Assembly: GCA_013076295.1 (NCBI GenBank)
Contig: RQOL01000824.1
Coordinates: forward strand, 1,116,001 to 1,180,000
Length of the DNA stretch: 64,000 nt
Origin: Sanderia malayensis
Taxonomy: Eukaryota; Cnidaria; Scyphozoa; Semaeostomeae; Pelagiidae
Reading direction: 5' to 3'
Shown here: in pieces, positions 34,886 through 45,909 of the stretch
Numbering within the stretch: position 1 is the first letter of the stretch
Layout of the letters: every line of letters starts with the position of its first letter
Notes under the pieces: generated by a model
What the model was told of the DNA's origin: nothing
Database searches by the model: none
The model's input: the letters and a program-made list of their open reading frames with translations, nothing else
Program-made: the position numbers and the translations under genes

Positions 34886-37800
34886 AGATGGTTAGGGTTA
34901 CGGTAAAGATTACGTCATATGGACGAGAAGGGTGGTCAGTATGCGTAGTAGCAAATTTATAGGTACTGCAGCATATGAGTACGTGGTGAGCATTGCATAA
35001 TAGTACGTCATGCGTGTCAGCATGCGCAGGAGATATGTGCGAGCTGTGACGTGATGCTGGTTATGCATGGCCTTACGGTTAGGTTGGGTTAGGTTAGGGT
35101 TACGTCAGCGGAGGAGAAAGGTGTCAGTATGCGCAGTAGCATATTATAGTACTGCGCAGGAGCATATTTGACGTGATGCTGGTTGATGCATCGCCTTAGG
35201 GTTAGGGTTGGGTTAGGGTCAGGGTTACGTCAAGCGGAGGAGAAAGGTGATCAGTATGCGCAGTAGCATATTTATAGGAACTGCGCAGGAGCATATATGA
35301 CCTGATGCTGGTTGATGCATGGCCTTAGGGTTAGGGTTGGGCTTAGGGTTAAGGTTACGTCAAGCGGAGGAGAAAGGTGATCAGTATGCGCAGTAGCATA
35401 TTTATAGGAACTGCGCAGGAGCATATTTGACGTGACGCTGGTTGATGCATGCCTTGAGGGTTAGGGTTGGTTAGGGTTAGGGTTACATCATGCGGAGGAG
35501 AAAGGTGGTCAGCATGCGCAGTGGCATATATAAAGGTACTGCGCAGGAGCATATGTGACGTGATGCTGGTTGATGCATTGGCCTTAGGGTTAGGGTTAGG
35601 GTTGGGGTTAGGGCTATATCATGCGGAGGAGAAAGGTGGTCAGCATGCGCAGTGGCATATATATAGGTACTGCGCAGGAGCAAATGTGACGTGATGCTGG
35701 TTGATGCATTGGCCTGAGGGTTAGGGTTGGTGTTAGGGTTAGGGCTACATCATGCGGAGGAGAAAGGTGGTCAGCATGCGCAGTGGCATATATATAGGTA
35801 CTGCGCAGGAGCATATGTGACGTGATGCTGGTTGATGCATGGCCTTACGGTTAGGGTTGGGGTTAGGGTTAGGGTTACGTCAAGCGGTGGAGAAAGGTGG
35901 TCAGCATGCGCAGTGGAATATTTATAGGTACTGCGCAGGAGCATATGTGACGTGATGCTGGTTGATGCATTGGCCTTAGGGTTAGGGTTAGGGTTGGGGT
36001 TAGGGCTATATCATGCGGAGGAGAAAGGTGGTCAGCATGCGCAGTGGCATATATATAGGTACTGCGCAGGAGCATATGTGACGTGATGCTGGTTGATGCA
36101 TTGGCCTCAGGGTTAGGGTCAGGGTTGGGGTTAGGGCTATATCATGGGAGGAGAAAGGTGGTCAGCATGCGCAGTGGCATATATAGGTACTGCGCAGGAG
36201 CATATGTGACGTGACGCTGGTTGATGCATTGGCCTAAGGTTAGGGTTGGGTTAGGGTTAGGTTACGTCATGCGTGGAGAAAGGTGGTCAGCATGCGCAGT
36301 GGAATATTATAGGTACTGCGCAGGAGCATATGTGACGTGATGCTGGTTGATGCATTGGCCTTAGGGTTAGGTTAGGGGGTTAGGGCTATATCATGCGGAG
36401 GAGAAAGGTGGTCAGCATGCGCAGTGGCATATATATAGGTACTGCGCAGGAGCATATGTGACGTGACGCTGGTTGATGCATTGGCCTTAGGGTTAGGGTT
36501 AGGGTTGGGGTTAGGGCTATATCATGCGGAGGAGAAAGGTGGTCAGCATGCGCAGTGGCATATATATAGGTACTGCGCAGGAGCATATGTGACGTGACGC
36601 TGGTTGATGCATTGGCCTTAGGGTTAGGGTTGGGGTTAGGGTTAGGGTTACGTCATGCGGAGGAGAAAGGTGGTCAGCATGCGCAGTGGAATATTTATAG
36701 GAACTGCGCAGGAGCATATGTGACGTATGCGTGACGCTGGTTGATGCATTGGCCTTAGGGTTAGGGTTAGCGTTAGGGTTAAGGTTACGTCAAGCGGAGG
36801 AGAAAGGTGATCAGTATGCGCAGTAGCATAATTATAGGAACTGCGCAGGAGCATATGTGACGTGACGCTGGTTGATGCATTGGCCTGAGGGTTAGGGTTG
36901 GTGTTAGGGTTAGGGCTACATCATGCGGAGGAGAAAGGTGGTCAGCATGCGCAGTGGCATATATAAAGGTACTGCGCAGGAGCATATGTGACGTGATGCT
37001 GGTTGATGCATTGGCCTTAGGGTTAAGGTTAGGGTTGGGGTTAGGGCTATATCATGCGGAGGAGAAAGGTGGTCAGCATGCGCAGTGGCATATACATAGG
37101 TACTGCGCAGGAGCATATGTGACGTGATGCTGGTTGATGCATTGGCCTCAGGGTTAGGGTCAGGGTTAGGGTTGGGGTTAGGGCTATATCATGCGGAGGA
37201 GAAAGGTGGTCAGCATGCGCAGTGGCATATATATAGGTACTGCGCAGGAGCATATGTGACGTGACGCTGGTTGATGCATTGGCCTAAGGGTTAGGGTTGG
37301 GGTTAGGGTTAGGGTTACGTCATGCGGTGGAGAAAGGTGGTCAGCATGCGCAGTGGAACATTTATAGGTACTGCGCAGGAGCATATGTGACGTGATGCTG
37401 GTTGATGCATTGGCCTTAGGGTTAGGGTTAGGGTTGGGGTTAGGGCTATATCATGCGGAGGAGAAAGGTGGTCAGCATGCGCAGTGGCATATTTATAGGT
37501 ACTGCGCAGGAGCATATGTGACGTGACGCTGGTTGATGCATTGGCCTTAGGGTTAGGGTTAGGGTTGGGGTTAGGGCTATATCATGCGGAGGAGAAAGTG
37601 GTCAGCATGCGCAGTGGCATATATATAGGTACTGCGCAGGAGCATATGTGACGTGACGCTGGTTGATGCATTGGCCTTAGGGTTAGGGTTGGGGTTAGGG
37701 TTAGGGTTACGTCATGCGGAGGAGAAAGGTTGTCAGCATGCGCAGTGGAATATTTATAGGAACTGCGCAGGAGCATATGTGACGTGACGCTGGTTGATGC

Positions 37801-38684
37801 ATTGGCCTTAGGGTTAGGCTTAGGGTTGGGGTTAGAGCTACAGCATGCACAGTGGCATTTTTATAGGAACTGCGCAGGAGCATATGTGACGTGATGCTGG
37901 TTGATGCATTGGCCTTAGGGTTAGGGTTAGGGTTGGGGTTAGGGCTATATCATCGGAGGAGGAAAGGTGGTCAGCATGCGCAGTGGCATATATATAGGTT
38001 CTGCGCAGGAGCATATGTGACGTGACGCTGGTTGATGCATTGGCCTTAGGGTTAGGGTTGGGGTTAGGGTTACTAAGGGTTACGTCATGCGGAGGAAAAA
38101 GGTGGTCAGCATGCGCAGTGGAATATTTATAGGAACTGCGCAGGAGCATATGTGACGTGACGCTGGTTGATGCATTGGCCTTAGGGTTAGGCTTAGGGTT
38201 GGGGTTAGGGCTACAGCATGCACAGTGGCATATTTATAGGAACTGCGCAGGAGCATATGTGACGCGATGCTGGTTGATGCATTGGCCTTAGGGTTAGGGT
38301 TAGGGTTGGGGTTAGGGCTATATCATGCGGAGGAGAAAGGTGGTCAGCATGCGCAGTGGCATATATATAGGTACTGCGCAGGAGCATATGTGACGTGACG
38401 CTGGTTGATGCATTGGCCTTAGGGTTAGGGTTGGAGTTAGGGTTAGGGTTACGTCATGCGGAGGAGAAAGGTGGTCAGCATGCGCAGTGGCATATATATA
38501 GGTACTGCGCAGGAGCATATGTGACGTGACGCTGGTTGATGCTTTGGCCTTAGGGTTAGGGTTGGAGTTAGGGTTAGGGTTACGTCATGCGGAGGAGAAA
38601 GGTGGTCAGCATGCGCAGTGGCATATATATAGGTACTGCGCAGGAGCATTGGCCTAAGGGTTAGGGTTAGGGTCAGGGTCAGAT
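34886..38684. repeat. Satellite array, about 29 units of about 131 bp with TTAGGG-like repeats
   Basis: Tandem units of 131 bp (some 137 or shortened). Each holds, in order: three to five TTAGGG/TTGGGG repeats, a TTACGTCATGCGGAGGAG or CTATATCATGCGGAGG segment, AAAGGTGGTCAGCATGCGCAGTGG, an AT core CATATATATAGG, TACTGCGCAGGAGCATATG and TGACGTGATGCTGGTTGATG. Units at the left end are more divergent, those in the middle nearly identical, as expected of unequal exchange. Short open frames on both strands are by-products of the periodicity. TTAGGG is the telomere repeat of vertebrates and cnidarians, so this is an interstitial telomere-like satellite. Confidence 0.95.
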
Positions 38685-38691
38685 GCTGTTT

Positions 38692-39010
38692 TTCTTTGTT
38701 ATCGCTTTTGAGCAAGTTGTCATTTTCTTTGAAAATATAGATGCAAATGGTAGCATGTCGAAGATTTTTCTTTGGAAGTATGGAAGCAGGTAAGTTTCTT
38801 TTTCTGTATTTAGTCTGCTGTGTATGATAAACATGTCTAGGCCTTTGACGAGCCGGCCAATTCATTTTTCGTTGAATTTGTCCGACGAATTCATGACATT
38901 TCTTTATTTTTATCGTTACATTCACAGATTAAACACAAGATTCATGGTCAGCTGAATCACGAAGAGTAGTTGCTATTAACAATTTAACAAGTTTTAATGA
39001 ACCTTATTTT
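38692..39010. repeat. Right flanking direct repeat of the satellite array
   Basis: Collinear divergent copy of 34250-34621, ending with the same TTTTAATGAACCTTA. The array thus lies between two direct copies of one unique-looking sequence. Confidence 0.8.
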
Positions 39011-39533
39011 CCCTATTTTTAATTTTACTATTGGTTACTGACTTGGGAGAAGGGACTTTGATATACTCAGTATTTGCTTTTAATTAATTAGAGAAAATTA
39101 TTTTTTTGATATGCATGTATAAACTAAAGAATAATTGTAGTTGACATGTAATAGTACGTGATATGTTTTTATGAGTGGTGGTGAATTTACTCAGATTACT
39201 AGCAAATTCTGTGTTGTTTTTATTGTTATAGATTGTACCTTTCCGCGACCCATATACAAAACATGCAATTCATGACTTCATGAGGACTTTGTTGTCAACA
39301 TTCCTCGGAAAAGCAGGAGATTTTATTGAATTTACATTCATTTTTGCTTTTCTCACAGCCCCCCCCCCAATTTGTTGCCAAATGGAAAAAATATTCCCCT
39401 CGCCACGTTTTTGTAGTCCAGGCTAGTCCGTAAAATATCAAGTCAAGAGTTCCTCAAATGAGGGAACAAAACGATCGAGTCTCAGTTTGAAGACGAGGCT
39501 AACAAATTTGATAGTCAGGAAAGGAAATACAAA

Positions 39534-42500
39534 ATGGCTGACGACGTTTTGGATTCTTGGGAGGATGCCACAGATCTTGGGGTAAAAAATTGCAGAATAT
39601 TTCTATTTACGCTATAATTGCGATCTTTAAATTTTTATTATGTTGAAAAGGATGTTTAATGTCGTTAAGATCTGAAAATAAAAAGTAACAAGATAAATTT
39701 AATCTTTTAAAAAATTAAGGAAGAAAATTTTTGATAGGAGCTTATCCGAAATTTGGTCTTCTAACTACACAAACTCATATAAAGCAGAGATCTTGATGCG
39801 TTTTATTTGTTATATTTCTTAAAGGAGGCTTTTGCAGCGGGCGTGGTTTTGGGGCGTGGTTTGAATTTGTAATTAGGTTTTGTTTGCTCAAATTTTTGTT
39901 TGTTGCTTTGCTGTTCTGGGACGGACATAAATTCTTTAGATATTTTTCCTGAGCTTAGGGCATATGTTTTTTGGACTTGAACTGGCTTAAGATTTCATAT
40001 ACACATTTTGCTTATATAAGAATGAGTTTATAAGAAGTCTAGTGCTCTAAACTTTGAGAAAATTTCAGTGCTGCAATAAAATCATTAACAAGAAAAAATT
40101 GTAAGAATTTATGTGCCAACTTTTGCTGTTTCAATATCTTTTTGAGGATACTGGAACTGGAATTTAATTTTGAACATAACAAAATTTAATGTAATGGATA
40201 TGATGCTTCTTTAAATAAAAAAATGTGTAATAATACATCCATGTTTTTTAAAATTCTCTCTAAAATGTTCCTTCGTTAAATCAAAAAACTTTTAAGAAAC
40301 TTTCAGAACTAAAATGTGACCTAAAAATTAAGAATGTGTAGATGATGAAACTGATAAAAGTGTATGCCCTTAATAGAGCCAATCTGAATAGCACAGAACT
40401 CAGCAAGATCTTGTTTATGCATAGAAAAATTCTCTCTTTGCAATAACATATTACAATGATTTTCCATAATCGTCTCTCACTCATATGAGAATGCAAGAGG
40501 CAATTTTTGGGTGCACATGTAAATAATCTTGTGCGTGTAGCTGGCATTGCTTGCAGACTGGTATTGGAGTAGCTACCTCAATTACTAATATCTAATTTTA
40601 TCTTACCTTGTAATCATTGGTTTTTGTGTTGTTGATGCTTTTGTGTGATGTGTGTTTTTATTTTTTTATTTATTGGAATTGTAGGAGTTTGAGAAGCGGA
40701 TGGAGAAGCGAGAGCAAGACATCTTGAAGCGAGAAGAGATGCAAAAGCAAGCTGCTCCTGGGTGGGTATTATTATCATTTACATTGATAAAATTGATGCT
40801 GATGTTACAGTGATGTTAAAAATGGCTTCAGGGAGTGAATAGGCTCTATAGTTAATTGTTAAATTGTTAAATTGTTAATCTAGTAAGTTGGTATCAGGAT
40901 GAGTTTTCTGAAAGCAATCTTAATTGCAAGGACGAATGACTCTCTTATCTGATTACACAAGTTTTTAGTCTTACTTCTAGTGACAGCATCGTAATTTAAT
41001 ACAATAACATCCCATTAACTCAAGCCTACAAAAACCCGAACCTCAGATAACTCAAACCAATATTTTCCTTGAAAGCTTCGCCAATACTTTGCGACCCTGG
41101 ATAGCTCGAACATTTGTTAACTCTTGAACCATTTTTATCAGTCCTTTGGAGGTATTGGGGTTTCACTTTTGTATTAATATTAGTACTTGATTCTAATTTA
41201 TTTTGCAGTGCTATAAAATACAGTGGCATAGCAGTTCAAGAGGAAAGTGGTAGATCTGAATACACTCCGCAGGTTAGAAATAAATATGGGTGATTTTAAT
41301 AATAGATTTTAATAAATTTTTCAAAGTTCTTGAGCTTACATGCAATTCACAATATTCAATGTGCAACTTGAGCTACAAACAATGTTAAGTTTATCTTGTG
41401 TTCTCTTTTAAAATCTGAATGAAATTCATTTATAATTAGTTTTCCAAGTGATAATTTCTAAGAATTGTTCAATATATTTGTTTCTTTGTTCTTCAAAGAT
41501 TGACGACAGTGCTCAATGCATTCGCAGAGCGTTTATAGTAAATAAACAAAGAAAAACTCTTTTATTCTGCTACTGGCAGTTTCATGTCTTACTTTAAGAC
41601 AATCTTCAGGCAACTAAAAAGATACGTTACATTACAATTGCCTGAAGATTGTCTTAAAGTAAGACATGAAACTGCCAGTAGCAGAATAAAAGAGTTTTTC
41701 TTTGCTTATTTACTAAGAATTGTTCAATTACCATTGCAGATTAAGATATTAAAACGTGCAAATGGCCCAGCACAGCAAAAGAATCAACAAAAGACTGTAA
41801 AACCAATCAGAACTCTGGCTGAAAAGGAGGCAGACTATGCTGCAGCCAGGTGGATAGCTTATGATGTCATGGTGACAGATGTACTATTGAGTAGTTAGAG
41901 TTGAAGACCTATGTGTGATTATGCTGAGTGTGACCTGAAGCAAGTAAAAATTTAAAGTTAACTAGTTTGCCATCAATGGTGTCAATTATTACAGTAGTAG
42001 TTCAATACACTGGGTATTTCAGAAATAATTTTTCACTATGTATTCAGGTCTCTTTACATTGATATTACACACATTTTTTTATAAGAAACTAAGCAAAATT
42101 TTCGTACCAGGGTTTCTTAGTTTCTTAGGGTTTCGTACCTAATTATGGTACAAAAAGTTTCTTAGCTTCTTAACATTATTGAGATTTGTTACAAATCTGT
42201 AGGAATGAAGTGCGCAAGTTGCCTTTAACATTTTTTCTTGTTAAAACAACATAGAAAGTTTCTTAACTTTTTTCAGTCACACAAAATCTCCTACCAAAGT
42301 TTCTTAAGTTTTGAAGATAGGGGCCTATGGTTTCTTATAAAGGGTTTCTTAAAAAAATGGGTGTACATCTAGTATATATCTCAAGTATATAGTACAACTG
42401 TAATTTGCACCTATGCAACCCCAATGGGCTAATGTTATGCTTTATTTAATACTGAGAGTTTTGTTTCTTTGTTTTTCAGGGCGAGAATCTTGGGCGATTT

Positions 42501-43818
42501 CAGTAACACCAATCCTGATGAAGAAACAAAGTAAATTATTCTTTTTCACTTCTTATTTCGCTTGTTTCCTGACACTTTACATCGCCATAGTCAAGTATCA
42601 TCTTGCTGGCATTGAATAAAATGCAACCACAAACTAGTGGGGGATTCTCAAGCAGGCCCTGTCCACTAGCAAGTGCCGTTTTGTTGACAAATATCTTTCA
42701 AATTAATTTGATTTGTCTCCCGTTTTCTGCTCATTGTCGTCCTATGGATGCTTGTCAACAAATCGTAGAGGCGTTGCAAATTATGTTCAATAGTGCGTGT
42801 ACCGTGTTTCCTTTAATTAGCGGCCTCCCTCTTTTAACCGCCCCCTCCAATAAGCGCCCACCCTAAAAGCAAAAAGTGTGAACTAGTTTTTAAATTTTCA
42901 CTGTTTCGTTCAAATAATTTTGCCCAATATTTTTCTAATTTTGCAAAATATTTAATAAGCCCCCGGGCGCTTATTAGATGAAATACGATATCCGTCCTTT
43001 TGTGTATTTGCCCTCAGTTGCATCACATTGAGAAAAGTTGCTCTTTTGCATCAATGCACCAACGGCGAGCATTTCTTCGTCAAAAGCAACACAACAACGT
43101 CAAAGGCATAGCGGACCCACGATGCTTGTGAATTTCACTGCGCGTTTCAGACCCCGCACCCGAATTCTCGAATTTGTTGCACTTTCCTCCAAGCTTGTAA
43201 ATTATTTTTGGAGCAAATAATTCTTGATAAGATTTGACAATTTTTATTTTTCACAGAAGAATCTTGGCATCGTCTGACTTAACAACACCGAATGGAAGAC
43301 ACTCAAGTCCATCTGCAGGATCCAAGTTAGTAATGGCCACTTGTTTACTCACTTACTTGCTCATTTGCTCACCTACTTACTCATTCGCTCAACTGCTTAC
43401 TCGCCTACCAACTTACTCGGTTGCTGACCTACTCATTTACTCACTCACTCATTTATTTATCCATTTACTCATTCACTCGCCCGCTCATTGACTGACTTAC
43501 CGTAAATCCTCGAATAAGCCCCCACCTTCGAATAAGCCGTCCCCTCGAATAAGCCCCCATCCTGGTAATCATTTGCCAGGATATTGAGCCCCAGTTGCCA
43601 GACATTGAAGTTATTTAGTGAATGTATTGCAAATAACAGTAAGTTTAAATCAATAACTTTATTGATTGGCTGCATCGTATAGCCTTTATTTTGCTTAATA
43701 TTGAACAATAATAAGCCCCCGGGGGTTTACTCGAGGATTTACGGTATTCGCTTACTAACTAACTTGCTAATCATGATCTGTTTCTTCCAGATCGCCCAAG
43801 GAAGTATCGAAACGGTAG
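39534..43818 (+). CDS. SZRD1: SZRD1 (SUZ RNA-binding domain protein), 7 exons
   Basis: Homologue of SUZ domain-containing protein 1, a small conserved protein with a putative RNA-binding SUZ motif. Exons: 39534-39581, 40685-40761, 41209-41272, 41740-41849, 42480-42530, 43257-43325 and 43791-43818, all GT-AG with matching phases. Total 447 nt, 148 residues; human is 152. Start MADDVLDSWEDATD resembles the human acidic start with SWEEA. The SUZ core is IKILKRANGP, then LAEKEADYAAARARILG, matching human IRILKRP and EAEYAEARKRILG. The end is basic (SPKEVSKR), like the SUZ-C tail. Introns contain a perfect hairpin (41547-41704) and MITEs at 42069, 42802 and 43500. Confidence 0.9.
41538..41713. repeat. 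Long perfect inverted repeat (hairpin), 67-bp arms
   Basis: The arm 41547-41613 is the exact reverse complement of 41638-41704, with a 24-nt loop. Nine further bases on each side pair with one mismatch. The whole is bracketed by a 16-bp direct repeat CTAAGAATTGTTCAAT at 41458-41473 and 41713-41728. It ends 26 bp before SZRD1 exon 4. Confidence 0.95.
42069..42372. mobile_element. MITE with TACACAC-TTTTTTTATAAGAAAC ends
   Basis: Left TACACACATTTTTTTATAAGAAAC and right GGTTTCTTAAAAAAATGGGTGTACAT are imperfect inverted repeats. The interior is full of GTTTCTTAG(G/C). Related to 24649-24819; 59343-59657 has similar ends. It lies in an SZRD1 intron. Confidence 0.7.
42802..42988. mobile_element. 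TA-flanked MITE, CCGTGTTTCC/GAAATACGA ends
   Basis: The ends are inverted (CCGTGTTTCCTTTAATTAGCG and GCGCTTATTAGATGAAATACGA), with TA on both sides. It contains AATAAGCGCCCACC and the words TTTTCACTGTTTCGTTCAAATAATTTTGC, also found in 51647-51858. It lies in an SZRD1 intron. Confidence 0.75.
43334..43497. repeat. Degenerate (TTACTCAC)n-type tandem repeat
   Basis: About 160 bp of TTACTCA, TTGCTCA and CTCATT words at roughly 8-12 bp spacing in an SZRD1 intron, abutting the next MITE. Confidence 0.75.
43500..43744. mobile_element. TA-flanked MITE, CCGTAAATCCTCGA ends
   Basis: Inverted ends CCGTAAATCCTCGAATAAGCCCCC and GGGGGTTTACTCGAGGATTTACGG, with TA at 43498-43499 and 43745-43746. It occupies most of the last SZRD1 intron, 46 bp before the final exon. 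Confidence 0.85.
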
Positions 43819-45909
43819 CTAACGTAAGAAGCATATTGAGGTATTGTCTTTCCATATTTTTTCTGGTTTTGTTTGGCTATCATGTTTGCTTTCCGCCCGG
43901 AAACTTTGGAAAAACTTCTCAGCAATAACTGCTTTGAACAATTGCAATTGTTAACGAAACCTTATCAACGTTGCTTCAATCGCAAACTGCGGGATGACAT
44001 TTTTAATCGGCCTCGTTCACGTGTTCTGTGTTCATTGTAACGTGGTTGCTTTTTTATCCTCGCCACTTTGCCTCGTCTATCCTCGAAAGTGTTTATAGAA
44101 GACTTAACAAACTCGACATTTGAGTTGTTTATGACCGTTCTTGGGATCTTGGGATTGGAAATAGTTTAATGGTTTTAACGGTGGATTCGCTCATCGACCT
44201 GTTTATATTCAGTCGAAGCAGTAGATGGTATTAACATACAGCATTGACCTATTTGAGGGAACATTTGCTGAAGCTACTATTAATATTACCATGGCATTAC
44301 TTGTGTTGGATACGACGTCACATTTCATGTTGCCTCAGTGATGGACTTTGGACTCAGCTAATGACACAAGTGTTTTGTGATGTCAAGAAATATTTGTCGA
44401 ACGCAGTGCTCGAAAGTGTTGGTGTTCAATGATTTTATTGCGGATGGAATCTGTTCCACAATTGCTGGTCTGCATATTGGTCCTGAACAACTGCGTTTCC
44501 CGAGAATTCCCACGACATCCCTCGTGTCCTCCGTCACTCGACCATTTCATCGGCGGTGTTATCGCGCTTTACACGAGCATTGACCTGATGCACGAGAACG
44601 CTTGGGCGTACCGAGTATTTTAGCTGCGATGCCGATTGGACTGTACAGGGATAGCATTTTATTTGAGACTTTGATGATAAAAGATTTCGTATTTTCTTAT
44701 GCATAAGATTTTCTGTAATGACGTTTTAGCCTGTTATCGTGTTGTTGTAGTTGTTGTGAGTGTTATTTTATGCTATCTGTGTTTATTCAAGCGTGAAAAC
44801 ATTGAAGCTTTGAGGTCTGGGAGTTTGGTTTTTTCATCTGGGAAAGTACAAGTTTTCTCTCCTCCTGAATTCAAATATTCAGGGTGATCACAGCATCCAT
44901 CACCGTCAGGAATCTTCAGGGCACCTGGATAAAACAGTGAACTATTAAACAGAAGACAAATATTCAATATTTGGCAATTCTTTGCAAAGCAACCTTAATA
45001 CAGCAAGAAGCTCTAAACAGCAAGCTAATGTTTTTGTCCTAAATTTTTCAAAATTGGTTACATCTTTGCAAAGCAACCTCCATGCAACGAACACATCTCT
45101 ATAACACTTAGAATCATCAATCCCAGTTCTCTGTTATATGAAGGTTCTACCATGTTATTGAATTTTAATGAGTATCTTGATTTTCATTATAATGCTCCAT
45201 CATATCCGACACTTGTTCAACTCAGACTCAATTAAATTGAATGAAAGGGGCAATATTTTCATTTTCTCGTGCTTAGAAATCTATTTTTTTGAATGAGTCC
45301 GTGGTATCACGATCTTACTCCATTACTTATCAAACATAGCAACTGCTTTTCTGCGAATTAAAGGGGGCGTTTATCAAAGGTGTCTAATACAAGGGGCTCC
45401 TATTGAATTTTGCGCTGAACTCAGTATGGGCGTTTATTATTGAATGCGTTATGATACGACGGCGTTAGTACTGCTGCTACTGTGTTTATGCGGTCGTGGG
45501 CTGCTGGTTTGTTTTTTATTTTGCTTGGCTTTGGGTGTATAGTCACCAGGACAATGCCTGACCAAAGCAAAAACCAAAGATCAAAACCAGTAGTCACCTG
45601 ACACGACGCTTCCATCATGAATAATGCATCAGATTTTCGCCGTCCGAGCCGAAATCCACTCTCAACTGCGTACAGCACATCAGATACTTTTTAAAAACAT
45701 ACAATTTTACAAGATCATAATAAAACATAATTACCAACATCGGTACGATAACTGCAGTTGAAGAGGATAGATTTCTACGCGTAACAAAGCTGGAGTGTTA
45801 TATTGCTATCAAAGTTGTTTCTAGTTTAGGATGCTATCGCCAGGAGATTCGACACCCGCTGTAGCACCATGAGGCATGCATTCAGGCAACCCGGCTGCCC
45901 GTCTAGGCC
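43819..45909. other. SZRD1 3' UTR and intergenic DNA
   Basis: The first 800 bp or so is less AT-rich and may be a long 3' UTR. Open frames here lack splice or domain support. A MITE-like scrap with GGGGGCGTTTATCAAAGG is at about 45362-45435. The end is the 5' region of sulfotransferase 2. No gene recognised. Confidence 0.4.

Noticed and set aside
34886..38684. CRISPR-like array
   Set aside because: Units are contiguous 131-bp satellites without unique spacers, in a eukaryotic genome.
35355..38925. Series of similar 66-residue open frames on the minus strand, beginning MLLRSTYIYATAHADHL
   Set aside because: They recur every 131 bp because they are the satellite unit read in one frame. Their sequence simply mirrors TTAGGG-like and CGCATGC words, and there is no start or stop context or domain.
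41005..41170. Possible further MITE (ACTCAAGCCTACAAAAACCCGAACC)
   Set aside because: Only scattered TAACTCAA words; no matching inverted end or target duplication could be seen.
43701..44967. Several 60-85 residue open frames after SZRD1
   Set aside because: No splice sites, domain or similarity between frames; most likely 3' UTR and intergenic noise.
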